64,000 nt of DNA from DATKHR01 sp035939575 (GTDB lineage: Bacteria; Acidobacteriota; Vicinamibacteria; Vicinamibacterales; CAVVIG01): NCBI GenBank assembly GCA_035939575.1, contig DASZFS010000389.1, positions 1-64,000 of the forward strand, in the 5' to 3' direction. Under the pieces are notes generated by a model. That model did not search any database. It saw nothing but the letters and a program-made list of their open reading frames with translations, and was not told where the DNA came from. This document shows positions 8,175-15,928 of the stretch, in pieces. Within the stretch, counting starts at the first letter, position 1. Every line of letters starts with the position of its first letter. Position numbers and translations under genes: made by a program.

Positions 8175-9454
8175 CAGTGTAAACCGAGCTGCTGCATCAC
8201 GTCGCCGAGGAGGAAGATGGAACCGGCGACAACGATGCGGGCAGGGGGCGAGGACACGGGGTGCGAGGACACGGGTGGCGCGGCGTGCCGGGCAGTCAGG
8301 GCCGCGCGCCACGCACCATCGAGGGCAGCGGGCAGCGATCGCTCCACTGCGATCTCGAGCGAGGGTGCGATCTCGCGCGCCGCTTGTGCGAGTCCATCCG
8401 GCTCGGCCGATCGCGGGCTGGTCGCGCGGGTCAGCGTGAGGCTGGCGACGGCCGGCAGCAGGGCGCGAAACATCCCAACAATATTTTTATCCCGCATGGC
8501 CGCGAAGACGAGCGGCAGCGAGGGCCCTGGTTGCGCCCGCAGGTACTGCGCGAGCGCAGCGGCACCGGCCGGGTTGTGCGCCGCGTCCATCAGCAGCTCG
8601 CGGCCGTCGGGCAAGCGGCGCAGATCGAGCCGTCCGGGCCAGTGCGTCTCCAGGAGCGCCGCGTCGACGGCCGCAGGCGGGACGGTGATGCCGCGACGAT
8701 TCAGCACCTCGAGCAGGCCGAGCGCCACGGCGGCGTTGCCGCGCTGATGCTGGCCGGACAGACCAACGGCGCGTTCGCCCAGGTCGGACGCGGATGTGCG
8801 GACGATCGGCGCGCCAATTTCGTTCGCGACTTCCTCGATGCGGGCGGCAGCCTCCGGGTCGAGCCCGCCGAGGACGACCGGTACGCCCGGCTTGAGAATG
8901 CCCGCCTTTTCCCACGCGATCACACCGAGCGAGGAGCCGAGATACTGCTCGTGATCGAAGTCGATCGAGGTGATGGCGCAGGCCTCCGGGATTATGACGT
9001 TGGTGGCATCCAAACGGCCGCCGAGCCCGACCTCGACGACGGCCAGCTCGACAGATGCACGCCGGAAGATCTCGAAGGCGACCGCGGTGGTGACCTCGAA
9101 GAACGTCGGGTGGACCTCCAGCGCGCCGTCGCGCCGCAGCGCTTCCACGACGTCGCGCACGGAGGCGATCGCGGCAACCATGGTGTCATCGTCGACCGCA
9201 CGGCCATCGACCACGAAGCGCTCGTTGAGCGCGACAAGGTGCGGCGACGTGTATCGCGCGACGCGGTGGCCGGCGGCGCGCAGGCCGGCGTCGACCATTG
9301 CGGTCACCGATCCCTTGCCGTTGGTGCCTCCGATATGGACCGATCGAAACGTCCGCTCGGGATGACCGAGCGCCGCGACGATCGCTCGCATGTTGTCCAG
9401 CCCGAATTTGATCCCGAAGTGCTCGAGGCCGAACAGGTAGGTGAGCGGATCCAC
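8171..9454 (-). CDS. folC: Bifunctional dihydrofolate / folylpolyglutamate synthase
   Basis: The 427-residue Mur-ligase-family enzyme carries the P-loop GGTNGKGSV (42-50), followed by DAGLRAAGHRVARYTSPHL, GLGGRLDATN and SIDFDHEQYLGSS, all FolC hallmarks. It adds glutamate to dihydropteroate and to folates in the cytoplasm. The GTG start at 9454 directly abuts the accD stop with no spacing, and the 3' end overlaps lptD by 4 bp. The accD-folC order is a common bacterial arrangement. Confidence 0.92.
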   Translation of the reverse strand: MDPLTYLFGLEHFGIKFGLDNMRAIVAALGHPERTFRSVHIGGTNGKGSVTAMVDAGLRAAGHRVARYTSPHLVALNERFVVDGRAVDDDTMVAAIASVRDVVEALRRDGALEVHPTFFEVTTAVAFEIFRRASVELAVVEVGLGGRLDATNVIIPEACAITSIDFDHEQYLGSSLGVIAWEKAGILKPGVPVVLGGLDPEAAARIEEVANEIGAPIVRTSASDLGERAVGLSGQHQRGNAAVALGLLEVLNRRGITVPPAAVDAALLETHWPGRLDLRRLPDGRELLMDAAHNPAGAAALAQYLRAQPGPSLPLVFAAMRDKNIVGMFRALLPAVASLTLTRATSPRSAEPDGLAQAAREIAPSLEIAVERSLPAALDGAWRAALTARHAAPPVSSHPVSSPPARIVVAGSIFLLGDVMQQLGLHW

Positions 9455-10423
9455 CTATGACTTGGGGCTGGTTGCTGGTTGCTGGTGGCTGGTTGCTGGG
9501 GGTCCGGCGTAGCTCGCGGCGCTGATCGAGCGGGCGGAGGTGGAGGGCTGGCCCGCGGAGGCGGATGGCTGGGTGCTGGTGGCGCCCATGAAGCGAAGGG
9601 CGTTCGCGATCGCTGCCTTCATCTCGCGCCGATCGATCACCAGGTCGATCATGCCTTTCTCGAGGAGGAACTCGCTGCGCTGGAAGCCGTCCGGCAGCTT
9701 CTGCCGGATGGTCTGCTCGATGACGCGAGGCCCGGCGAACCCGATCTGCGCTTTTGGCTCTGCGATGTTCAGGTCGCCGAGCATCGCGAAGCTCGCGGTC
9801 ACGCCCCCGGTCGTTGGATCGGTCAAGACGGCGATATACGGCAGCTTCGCGCGATCGAGCCTCGCCAGCGCGCCGCAGATCTTGGCCATCTGCATCAGCG
9901 ATCGCGCGCCCTCCATCATCCGGGCGCCGCCCGAGCAGCACACGATGACGATGGGCTTCCGCTCCGCGATCGCCCGCTCGATCCCGCGCGTGATCTTTTC
10001 GCCGACGACAACGCCCATGCTGCCACCGATGAAGCCGTACTCCATCGACGCGGCGATGACGGCGATGCCGTCGATGTGGCCCGACGCGACGATGACCGCG
10101 TCCTTGAGACCGGTCGTTTGCGCGCTCGCCTTCAGGCGTGCCCTGTACGGCTTGGTGTCGGTGAAGTGCAGCGGGTCGGTGGAGACCAGATCCTTGTCGT
10201 GCTCGATCCACTCACCGTCGAACAGCGTCCGCAGCCGCTCGCTGGCGTTGATGCGGAAATGGTAGGCGCACTTCGGGCAGACATTGAGTGTGCCGACGAG
10301 ATCCTTGTTGTAGATGATCTGCGCGCAGTCGGGACACTTGACCCAGAGGCCTTCGGGGACCCGGCTCGCCGCGTCCTTGCCCTTCGCGGCGATCGGCTTC
10401 CTGGCCTTCTTGAACCAAGCCAT
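9455..10423 (-). CDS. accD: Acetyl-CoA carboxylase carboxyltransferase subunit beta
   Basis: The 322-residue protein has the AccD zinc ribbon, Cys30-x2-Cys33...Cys49-x2-Cys52, then the crotonase-like carboxyltransferase core (SGHIDG, EYGFIGGSMG, SGGARMMEG, LTDPTTGGVTASFAMLGD, GPRVIEQTI). It transfers CO2 from biotin to acetyl-CoA with AccA, which is not in the window. About 44 residues at the C-terminus (from about 279) form a low-complexity Ser/Thr/Gln/Pro/Ala tail encoded by ggttgctgg-type microrepeats at 9469-9500. Such a tail is foreign to AccD and is probably captured intergenic repeat. Confidence 0.93.
   Translation of the reverse strand: MAWFKKARKPIAAKGKDAASRVPEGLWVKCPDCAQIIYNKDLVGTLNVCPKCAYHFRINASERLRTLFDGEWIEHDKDLVSTDPLHFTDTKPYRARLKASAQTTGLKDAVIVASGHIDGIAVIAASMEYGFIGGSMGVVVGEKITRGIERAIAERKPIVIVCCSGGARMMEGARSLMQMAKICGALARLDRAKLPYIAVLTDPTTGGVTASFAMLGDLNIAEPKAQIGFAGPRVIEQTIRQKLPDGFQRSEFLLEKGMIDLVIDRREMKAAIANALRFMGATSTQPSASAGQPSTSARSISAASYAGPPATSHQQPATSPKS
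9469..9500. repeat. ggttgctgg/ggtggctgg microrepeat inside the accD 3' end
   Basis: Several imperfect copies of a gctggttgctgg-type motif run together. The 13-mer gctggtggctggt (9481-9493) also occurs at 14506-14518, starting on the last base of the HEAT-cyclophilin stop codon. Confidence 0.75.
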
Positions 10424-10451
10424 AAGCGATCAGCTTAACATTGCCGAGCGC

Positions 10452-11093
10452 TCATTTCGTCCTGGGCACGTAGTAGCGCGTGCCCGGGCCCATGGCGCGG
10501 ATCTGCTTGATCAGATCGTCGAGCGCTTCGTCGCTGGCGTCGGAGTCGAACTGGGACGTTTCAACCACGAGCAACGGCGTGGCGTTGTAATGAAAGAAGA
10601 AGTGGTGGTACGCCTCGTTCAACTCGCGCAGGTAGCCATCGTCCGGCTGAAGCGCAACCGCTTCGGGCTCCAGCCGGCGGCTGTGAACGCGGCGCAGGAG
10701 GACGTCGGTGGGTGACTGCAGATACACGACGAGGTCGGGCGGCGGCACGTCGCGGGCGAGCAGCTCGTACAGCCGCTGATAGATGAACAGCTCGTTGTCG
10801 TCGAGATTCAGGTACGCGAAGATCTTGTCCTTGTCGAACAGGTAGTCGCAGATGGTGGTCTGGCTGAAGAGATCGGCCTGCCGCAGGCTCGTCTGCTGCC
10901 GATGCCGGTTGAGCAGGTAGAAGAGCTGTGCCTGCAGCGCCGAGCCCGGGCGGTCGGCGTAGAAATCGGCGAGAAATGGATTCTCGGTTTCCTCCAGGAC
11001 GACGGTCGCGTCGAGCCGCGTGCCGAGCCGCTCGGCCAGCGCAGTTTTCCCGGCGCCGATCGGCCCTTCAATCGCGATGGAACGGAACGGCAA
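10452..11093 (-). CDS. Deoxynucleoside kinase (dGK/dAK/dCK family)
   Basis: The 213-residue protein has P-loop GPIGAGKT (10-17) followed by ALAERLG, a LEETENPFLADFY segment and QLFYLLNRHRQ. LFSQTTICDYLFDKDKIFAYLNL matches the D/E-R-S region of bacterial deoxynucleoside kinases, and VYLQSPTDVLLRRVHSR matches the lid. It phosphorylates a deoxynucleoside with ATP in salvage; base preference cannot be assigned. It is the first gene of the minus-strand operon, 28 bp before accD, with a 14-bp perfect palindrome just upstream of its ATG. Confidence 0.85.
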   Translation of the reverse strand: MPFRSIAIEGPIGAGKTALAERLGTRLDATVVLEETENPFLADFYADRPGSALQAQLFYLLNRHRQQTSLRQADLFSQTTICDYLFDKDKIFAYLNLDDNELFIYQRLYELLARDVPPPDLVVYLQSPTDVLLRRVHSRRLEPEAVALQPDDGYLRELNEAYHHFFFHYNATPLLVVETSQFDSDASDEALDDLIKQIRAMGPGTRYYVPRTK

Positions 11094-11100
11094 GGCGCGC

Positions 11101-11114
11101 CGATGATATCATCG
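11101..11114. promoter_or_regulatory. 14-bp perfect palindrome between divergent genes
   Basis: cgatgatatcatcg reads the same on both strands. It lies 7 bp upstream of the deoxynucleoside kinase ATG in the divergent region before menC, a plausible operator. No second copy was noticed. Confidence 0.35.
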
Positions 11115-11171
11115 CGCTCCGGGGGCAGGGGCCCGGAGCCACCGGGGAGGGTTCCCGGAGTACAAAATATT

Positions 11172-12278
11172 GTGAAGATCGAACGCCTGGAGCTGAGTCT
11201 CCTCAAGCTCCCGCTCGTCCACTTCTTCGAGACCAGCTTCGGCCGCATCCACGAGAAACACTTCGTCGTTGTTCGCGTCGAAGGCGAGGGTGAAACGGGC
11301 TACGGGGAGTGCGTCGCCGAGCAGGATCCGTACTACAGCGCGGAGACCAACGACACCGTCTGGCACATCATCTCCCAGTTCATCGTCCCGCGCGTGGTCG
11401 GGGCGACGTTCGTGCACCCGCGCGAGATCTTTCCCGCGCTGAAAGCGATTCGCGGCCACAACATGGCCAAGGCTGCCGTGGAGATGGCCGGGTGGGATCT
11501 GTACGCGCGCCAGCGCCGGGAGCCGCTCGCGCGCGCGCTCGGCGGCACGCGCGAGCGCATTGCTTCGGGCGTGTCGATCGGCATCCAGGACTCGCTGGAG
11601 CAGCTCGCGTCGAAGGTGGAGCGGGAGCTCGCGGCGGGCTATCAGCGCGTCAAGATCAAGATCAAGCCCGGGTGGGACATCAGCGTCGTGGAGATGATCC
11701 GCGACCGGTTCGGAGCCATCCCGCTCATGGTCGACGCGAACGCGGCGTACACGCTCGCGGACGCGGACCATCTCGCACGTCTCGACGCCTTCGATCTGAT
11801 GATGATCGAGCAGCCGCTCGACTACGACGACGTGGCGGACCATGCGCGTCTGCAGCGGCGGCTGAAGACGCCGATCTGCCTCGACGAGTCAATCAAGACC
11901 GTCGGCGCGGCGCGCGATGCGATCGCCGCGGGCGCGTGCCGCATCATCAACATCAAGCCGGGGCGCGTCGGGGGGTTCGGGGAGTCGATCCGGCTGCACG
12001 ACCTCTGCGCCGAGCACGGCGTTCCAGTCTGGCACGGCGGCATGCTTGAATCGGGCATCGGCCGCGCGGCGAACGTCCATTTGTCCACGCTGTCCAATTT
12101 TTCGATGCCCGGCGACATCGCGGCGAGTAAGCGTTACTTCGTCCCGGATCTCATCGAGCCTCCGATTGACGTCGCGGCCGACGGGACCGTGGCGGTACCG
12201 GCCGGTGCGGGACTGGGAGTGGTTGTGTGCTGGGACCGGGCCGAGCGAGCGACGCTGAGATCCGCGAGCTTTCGATGA
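11172..12278 (+). CDS. menC: o-Succinylbenzoate synthase / N-acylamino acid racemase-type enolase-superfamily enzyme
   Basis: The 368-residue protein has the muconate-lactonising subgroup catalytic set: Lys163-x-Lys165 (KIKIKPG), metal ligands Asp188 (VDANAAYT), Glu213 (IEQPL) and Asp238 (CLDESI), and Lys262 (NIKPGRVGG). Spacing matches the OSBS/NAAAR type. OSBS makes o-succinylbenzoate for menaquinone; related proteins racemise N-acyl amino acids, and the two cannot be separated by sequence. No other men genes are in the window. I chose GTG 11172 because homology begins there (VKIERLEL); the longer open frame upstream overlaps the kinase gene. The TGA overlaps the next ATG by 4 bp. Confidence 0.83.
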   Translation: MKIERLELSLLKLPLVHFFETSFGRIHEKHFVVVRVEGEGETGYGECVAEQDPYYSAETNDTVWHIISQFIVPRVVGATFVHPREIFPALKAIRGHNMAKAAVEMAGWDLYARQRREPLARALGGTRERIASGVSIGIQDSLEQLASKVERELAAGYQRVKIKIKPGWDISVVEMIRDRFGAIPLMVDANAAYTLADADHLARLDAFDLMMIEQPLDYDDVADHARLQRRLKTPICLDESIKTVGAARDAIAAGACRIINIKPGRVGGFGESIRLHDLCAEHGVPVWHGGMLESGIGRAANVHLSTLSNFSMPGDIAASKRYFVPDLIEPPIDVAADGTVAVPAGAGLGVVVCWDRAERATLRSASFR

Positions 12279-14506
12279 CGCGCCGCGCCGCCGCGCTGGC
12301 GATTCTGGCGACGCTCGCGCTGGTGATCGCGGCGTGCGCCAGCGCGCCGCCCGCACCCGCGCCGGTCTTCGTGCCGGCCGGTCCACCGTTCGAGCAGAAG
12401 CTGTCGTGGATCCTGCGGCTCGAGGATCAACGCGTCCTGCGCGATCCCGCGGCGCCGCCGCCGTCAGCCCCGATAGCGCTGCCAGCGCCGCCTGGGCGGA
12501 CACGCGGACGAAAGGCGCCGGTAGCCGAGCCACCGCCCGCGCCGCCGCCGGTACCCGACCTGGTCCGGATGCTGTCGGATCCCGAAGCGCGGGTGCGTCG
12601 CCGGTCCGCGCTCGCGATCGGGCGCGTCGGCCTCGCCGACGGCATTGCGCCGCTGCTGCCGGTGCTTGCGTCGGATTCGGATGCCGAGGTCCGGCAGATG
12701 GCGGCGTTCGCGCTCGGCCTGATTGGCGACAGGCGCGCGAAGGATCCGCTCGTCGCCGCGCTGGCCGATCAGTCGCCGCTCGTGCAGGGCAGCGCGGCCG
12801 AGGCGCTGGGCCTGATTGGCGACCCGTCCGCGGCGGATCCGATCGCCGGCCTGGTCGGTCAGCTGGTCGGTCAGATGGTCCAGTCGGGCGAGCAGCCGCC
12901 TGGCGACGAGGACGATAGCCGCCGCGACACACCGACCGCCGCATGCCGGCTGGGCGTGTTCGCGCTGGTGCGGCTGAAGGCGTATCCAGCGCTGGCGGCC
13001 GCCGTGCTCGACGTGAACGGCCAGCCGCGCGTCCGCTGGTGGCCTATCGCGTACGCGCTTCAAAGGTTGGACGACAAGCGCGCGATGCCGGCGCTCGTGA
13101 CGCTCGCCGGCGACGCCAACCCGTACGCCAGGGCGTTCGCCGTGAAGGGGCTCGGCCAAATCAAAGATCGGGCGGCTGTTCCGGTGCTGATGCCGCTGCT
13201 CTCGAGCGGCGATCGTGGCGTGCTCATCGAAGCGATCCGCGCGCTCGGCACGATCGGCGACGTCGCCGCGGCGGAGCCGTTCCAGAAAATCCTCCACGAC
13301 GGCAAGGTCGATCCGATCGTCAAGCTGGAAGTGGTCAGCGCGATCGGGGGGCTCCACGCCACGGCGGACGCGGCGCAGCAACTGCCACCCAGCGTTATCG
13401 ACGATGTGCTGGATCTGTTGACCGATCCGAGCCCGACGATGCGCGCAGCGGCGCTGCGATCAACGGCGACGCTCGATCCCGACAACCTGCTCGCGGTGCT
13501 GTCGGGCCTCGATCCCGATCCGCACTGGAGCGTCCGCGCCACGCTGGCGACGCTTCTCGGGACGCTGCCGCCGGCGGTGGCGATGCCAAGGCTCACGGCG
13601 CTCCTGGGGGATCAGGATCAGCGCGTCGTGCCGGCGGCGCTGGCAGCGCTGGCGGCGTTGAAGACGCCGAATGCAGCGGCGATTCTCGTCGAGCGGTTGA
13701 AGGCCGACGATCCAGTCGTGCGGGCGGCCGCGGCGAGCGGACTCGAGGAGCTGAAGCCGCCCGACGCGGCAACCGCGTTGAGCGATGCGTACCAGCAAGG
13801 GCAGCGGGACACCACCTATACCGCTCGCGCGGCGGCGCTCGCGGCCTTGAGCCAGTACGGTTCCGTTGCGGTGCCTACGCTGAGAACAGCACTCAGCGAC
13901 AAGGACTGGGCCGTCCGCGTGCGGGCGGCCATCCTGCTGAAGGCGCTGGACCCATCGAACCCTGCGAACCCTGTTGATATCGACTCCCAAATCCGCCCCG
14001 CGCCCACCACTGTGACGCCCGACACGTATTCTGCGGCGCGCCTGACGGCGCCTCCCGTCTCGACCATCGTCTACATCGACACCGATCGAGGGACGATTCA
14101 GGTCGAGCTGGCGATGCTCGATGCGCCGCTCACCGTGGACAACTTCATCACGCTCGCGCGGAAGGGCTACTTCAATGGCCTGAGCATCCACCGCGTCGTC
14201 CCGAATTTCGTGGTGCAGGACGGCGATCCGCGCGGCGATGGGGAGGGCGGGCCTGGTTACACGATCCGGGACGAGATGAACCAGCGGCCCTACCTGCGAG
14301 GGACCGTCGGAATGGCGCTCGACCCGTGGCGCGACACCGGCGGCAGCCAGTTCTTCATCACGCACGCGCCGCAGCCGCATCTCGACGCGAAATACACCGT
14401 CTTCGGCCGCGTTGTGGCCGGCATGGATGTCGTCGACAAGATCCAGCAGTGGGACGTGATCCGAAGCATCAGGGTGTGGGATGGGGAGAGGATGACCGAT
14501 CGGTAG
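12275..14506 (+). CDS. Lipoprotein with HEAT repeats and a C-terminal cyclophilin (PPIase) domain
   Basis: The 743-residue protein begins with a lipoprotein signal (RRAAALAILATLALVIAAC) and a Pro/Ala-rich linker. About 450 residues of HEAT-like repeats follow (SALAIGRVGLADGIAPLLPVL, AAFALGLIGDRRAKDPLVAAL and similar). After a PSNPANP linker, the last ~150 residues are a cyclophilin-type peptidyl-prolyl isomerase (VDNFITLARKGYFNGLSIHRVVPNFVVQDGDP, GGSQFFITHAPQPHLDAKYTVFGRVVAGMDVVDKI). Key cyclophilin residues are present (R in HRVVPNF, Q in FFITH context, F). It probably acts as a membrane-anchored periplasmic folding factor. It is translationally coupled to menC by an ATGA overlap. Confidence 0.85.
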   Translation: MTRRAAALAILATLALVIAACASAPPAPAPVFVPAGPPFEQKLSWILRLEDQRVLRDPAAPPPSAPIALPAPPGRTRGRKAPVAEPPPAPPPVPDLVRMLSDPEARVRRRSALAIGRVGLADGIAPLLPVLASDSDAEVRQMAAFALGLIGDRRAKDPLVAALADQSPLVQGSAAEALGLIGDPSAADPIAGLVGQLVGQMVQSGEQPPGDEDDSRRDTPTAACRLGVFALVRLKAYPALAAAVLDVNGQPRVRWWPIAYALQRLDDKRAMPALVTLAGDANPYARAFAVKGLGQIKDRAAVPVLMPLLSSGDRGVLIEAIRALGTIGDVAAAEPFQKILHDGKVDPIVKLEVVSAIGGLHATADAAQQLPPSVIDDVLDLLTDPSPTMRAAALRSTATLDPDNLLAVLSGLDPDPHWSVRATLATLLGTLPPAVAMPRLTALLGDQDQRVVPAALAALAALKTPNAAAILVERLKADDPVVRAAAASGLEELKPPDAATALSDAYQQGQRDTTYTARAAALAALSQYGSVAVPTLRTALSDKDWAVRVRAAILLKALDPSNPANPVDIDSQIRPAPTTVTPDTYSAARLTAPPVSTIVYIDTDRGTIQVELAMLDAPLTVDNFITLARKGYFNGLSIHRVVPNFVVQDGDPRGDGEGGPGYTIRDEMNQRPYLRGTVGMALDPWRDTGGSQFFITHAPQPHLDAKYTVFGRVVAGMDVVDKIQQWDVIRSIRVWDGERMTDR

Positions 14507-14594
14507 CTGGTGGCTGGTAGCTACAAGCTATCTCTTAAATGCATCGGCAGAACCGCCACTGATAACTCAGAAGGGGGCTGGAGGCTGGTGGCGC

Positions 14595-15884
14595 TCATTT
14601 GAGACCCGCCAAGAAGCTGTTCATCTCCCGGAGCACGTCGGCTTCGTTCGACCGGAACACGTAATGGTTAGCGTGGGGAATGCGGACCACGCGCGCCGAG
14701 GGCACACCCTTCTCGAACGCTGCAGCCTGGACGCCGGTCGTCTCCTGGTCCTCTGCTTCACGCGCGGCTCGCGCTGCCGGATCATTCGCGACGAATGGAC
14801 CAGGATCGTGTGGCAGCGCGTAGATTGCCAGAATCGGGACCGAGGACAAGTTCGTGTATTTCTGACCACCAGCCATGATGGCGCGCGGGACGCTTGGCTG
14901 CGGCCCCGGTGCTGTCGCGAGGAGCGCGGGTGGCATGGCGTCCAGTTCTTTCTGGCGCGCCTGCAGGTTCCGCTCGAACCGTGGCAACTCCGCCAGCAGT
15001 TCCTTGATCGTCGGGCGGTTGTCGACGGGCCCGTTGACCAACTGGTCCAACTTGCGCCTCAAGTCGATCGAGTCGAGCACGACGTCGCCGCGGTCCGCGT
15101 TATAGAAGGCATACGTGTAGCCTGCATCGAGATAGACCAATCCGGCGACCCGATCGGGATGGCGGCTCGCGATTGAACTCAGCTCTTGTCCGGCGATCGA
15201 GTGCCCCGCCAACACGGGCCGAGTGAGCTTCAGCGCGTCGAGGACCGCCAGGACATCATCGCCGAGGCGATCGGCGGCGTAGCCGTCCGGCGGCACGCTC
15301 GAATCGCCAAAGCCGCGTCGCGTTATGCCGTAGACGTGACACGTCGCCGTGAACTTTGGGGTGAACTTGTCGAAGACGTGCGCCGTGTTGCCCATGCCGG
15401 CCAAGAACACGAGCGGGCGTCCCGATCCACCGAAGTCGAGAACTTCCAGCTTGACGTTCCTGTCGACTGTCACGAACCGAATCGTGTGCGTGGCAGGATC
15501 CTTCCACACCGTCTCCGGCGTGGCGCGCCGCAGGACCAATGGCAGCGGTTGACGCTGCGTCCACGTTCCCTCAATCGATGACGCGTCGCTCGTGAACTGA
15601 CCTTCATACGTGCCACGCACGCCGTCGACGACGAACTTCAACTGTGCGCCCTGCAGCGTGATCGCGCTGATCGCTGTGCCCGCGCCCCAATCGTTGCCTT
15701 GATCGATGCTATACATCGCGCCAGTCCATCCGCCGCTGTCCGCGCGCTTGAACTTGATGATGAGGCGTAGTGGCTGGTTACCGGCTTGGAGCGTGCCCTG
15801 CCAGTCTCCCGCAAGTTCCTGCCCATACAGCGATGTGCCGAGGAGCAATCCGAAGATAGCGAGCCAGAGCGCCTTGAAGGTCAT
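14595..15884 (-). CDS. Secreted alpha/beta hydrolase with N-terminal beta domain
   Basis: The 429-residue protein has a signal peptide (MTFKALWLAIFGLLLGTSLYGQ). A ~110-residue beta-rich region follows (LAGDWQGTLQAGNQPLRLIIKF, IEGTWTQ), a module often fused to periplasmic hydrolases. The hydrolase has nucleophile elbow GHS229IAG, the Asp strand GLVYLDAGYT and a C-terminal His404 or His407 (IPHANHY). The substrate is unknown. It lies 44 bp after the last RND pump gene and could be its 3'-most cotranscribed gene. A GAGGAG RBS precedes the ATG and overlaps a 6-bp CTCTCG/CGAGAG hairpin, which might limit translation. Confidence 0.82.
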   Translation of the reverse strand: MTFKALWLAIFGLLLGTSLYGQELAGDWQGTLQAGNQPLRLIIKFKRADSGGWTGAMYSIDQGNDWGAGTAISAITLQGAQLKFVVDGVRGTYEGQFTSDASSIEGTWTQRQPLPLVLRRATPETVWKDPATHTIRFVTVDRNVKLEVLDFGGSGRPLVFLAGMGNTAHVFDKFTPKFTATCHVYGITRRGFGDSSVPPDGYAADRLGDDVLAVLDALKLTRPVLAGHSIAGQELSSIASRHPDRVAGLVYLDAGYTYAFYNADRGDVVLDSIDLRRKLDQLVNGPVDNRPTIKELLAELPRFERNLQARQKELDAMPPALLATAPGPQPSVPRAIMAGGQKYTNLSSVPILAIYALPHDPGPFVANDPAARAAREAEDQETTGVQAAAFEKGVPSARVVRIPHANHYVFRSNEADVLREMNSFLAGLK

Positions 15885-15928
15885 CGCGACGTCTCCTCTC
15901 GTGTATTGCGAGAGCTATCTTCGGCTGT

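Noticed and set aside
8175..8312. Longer N-terminus of LptD
   Set aside because: The extra 46 residues are Arg/Pro-rich, lie inside folC and precede a good signal peptide; the GTG at 8174 overlaps the folC stop as other starts in this operon do.
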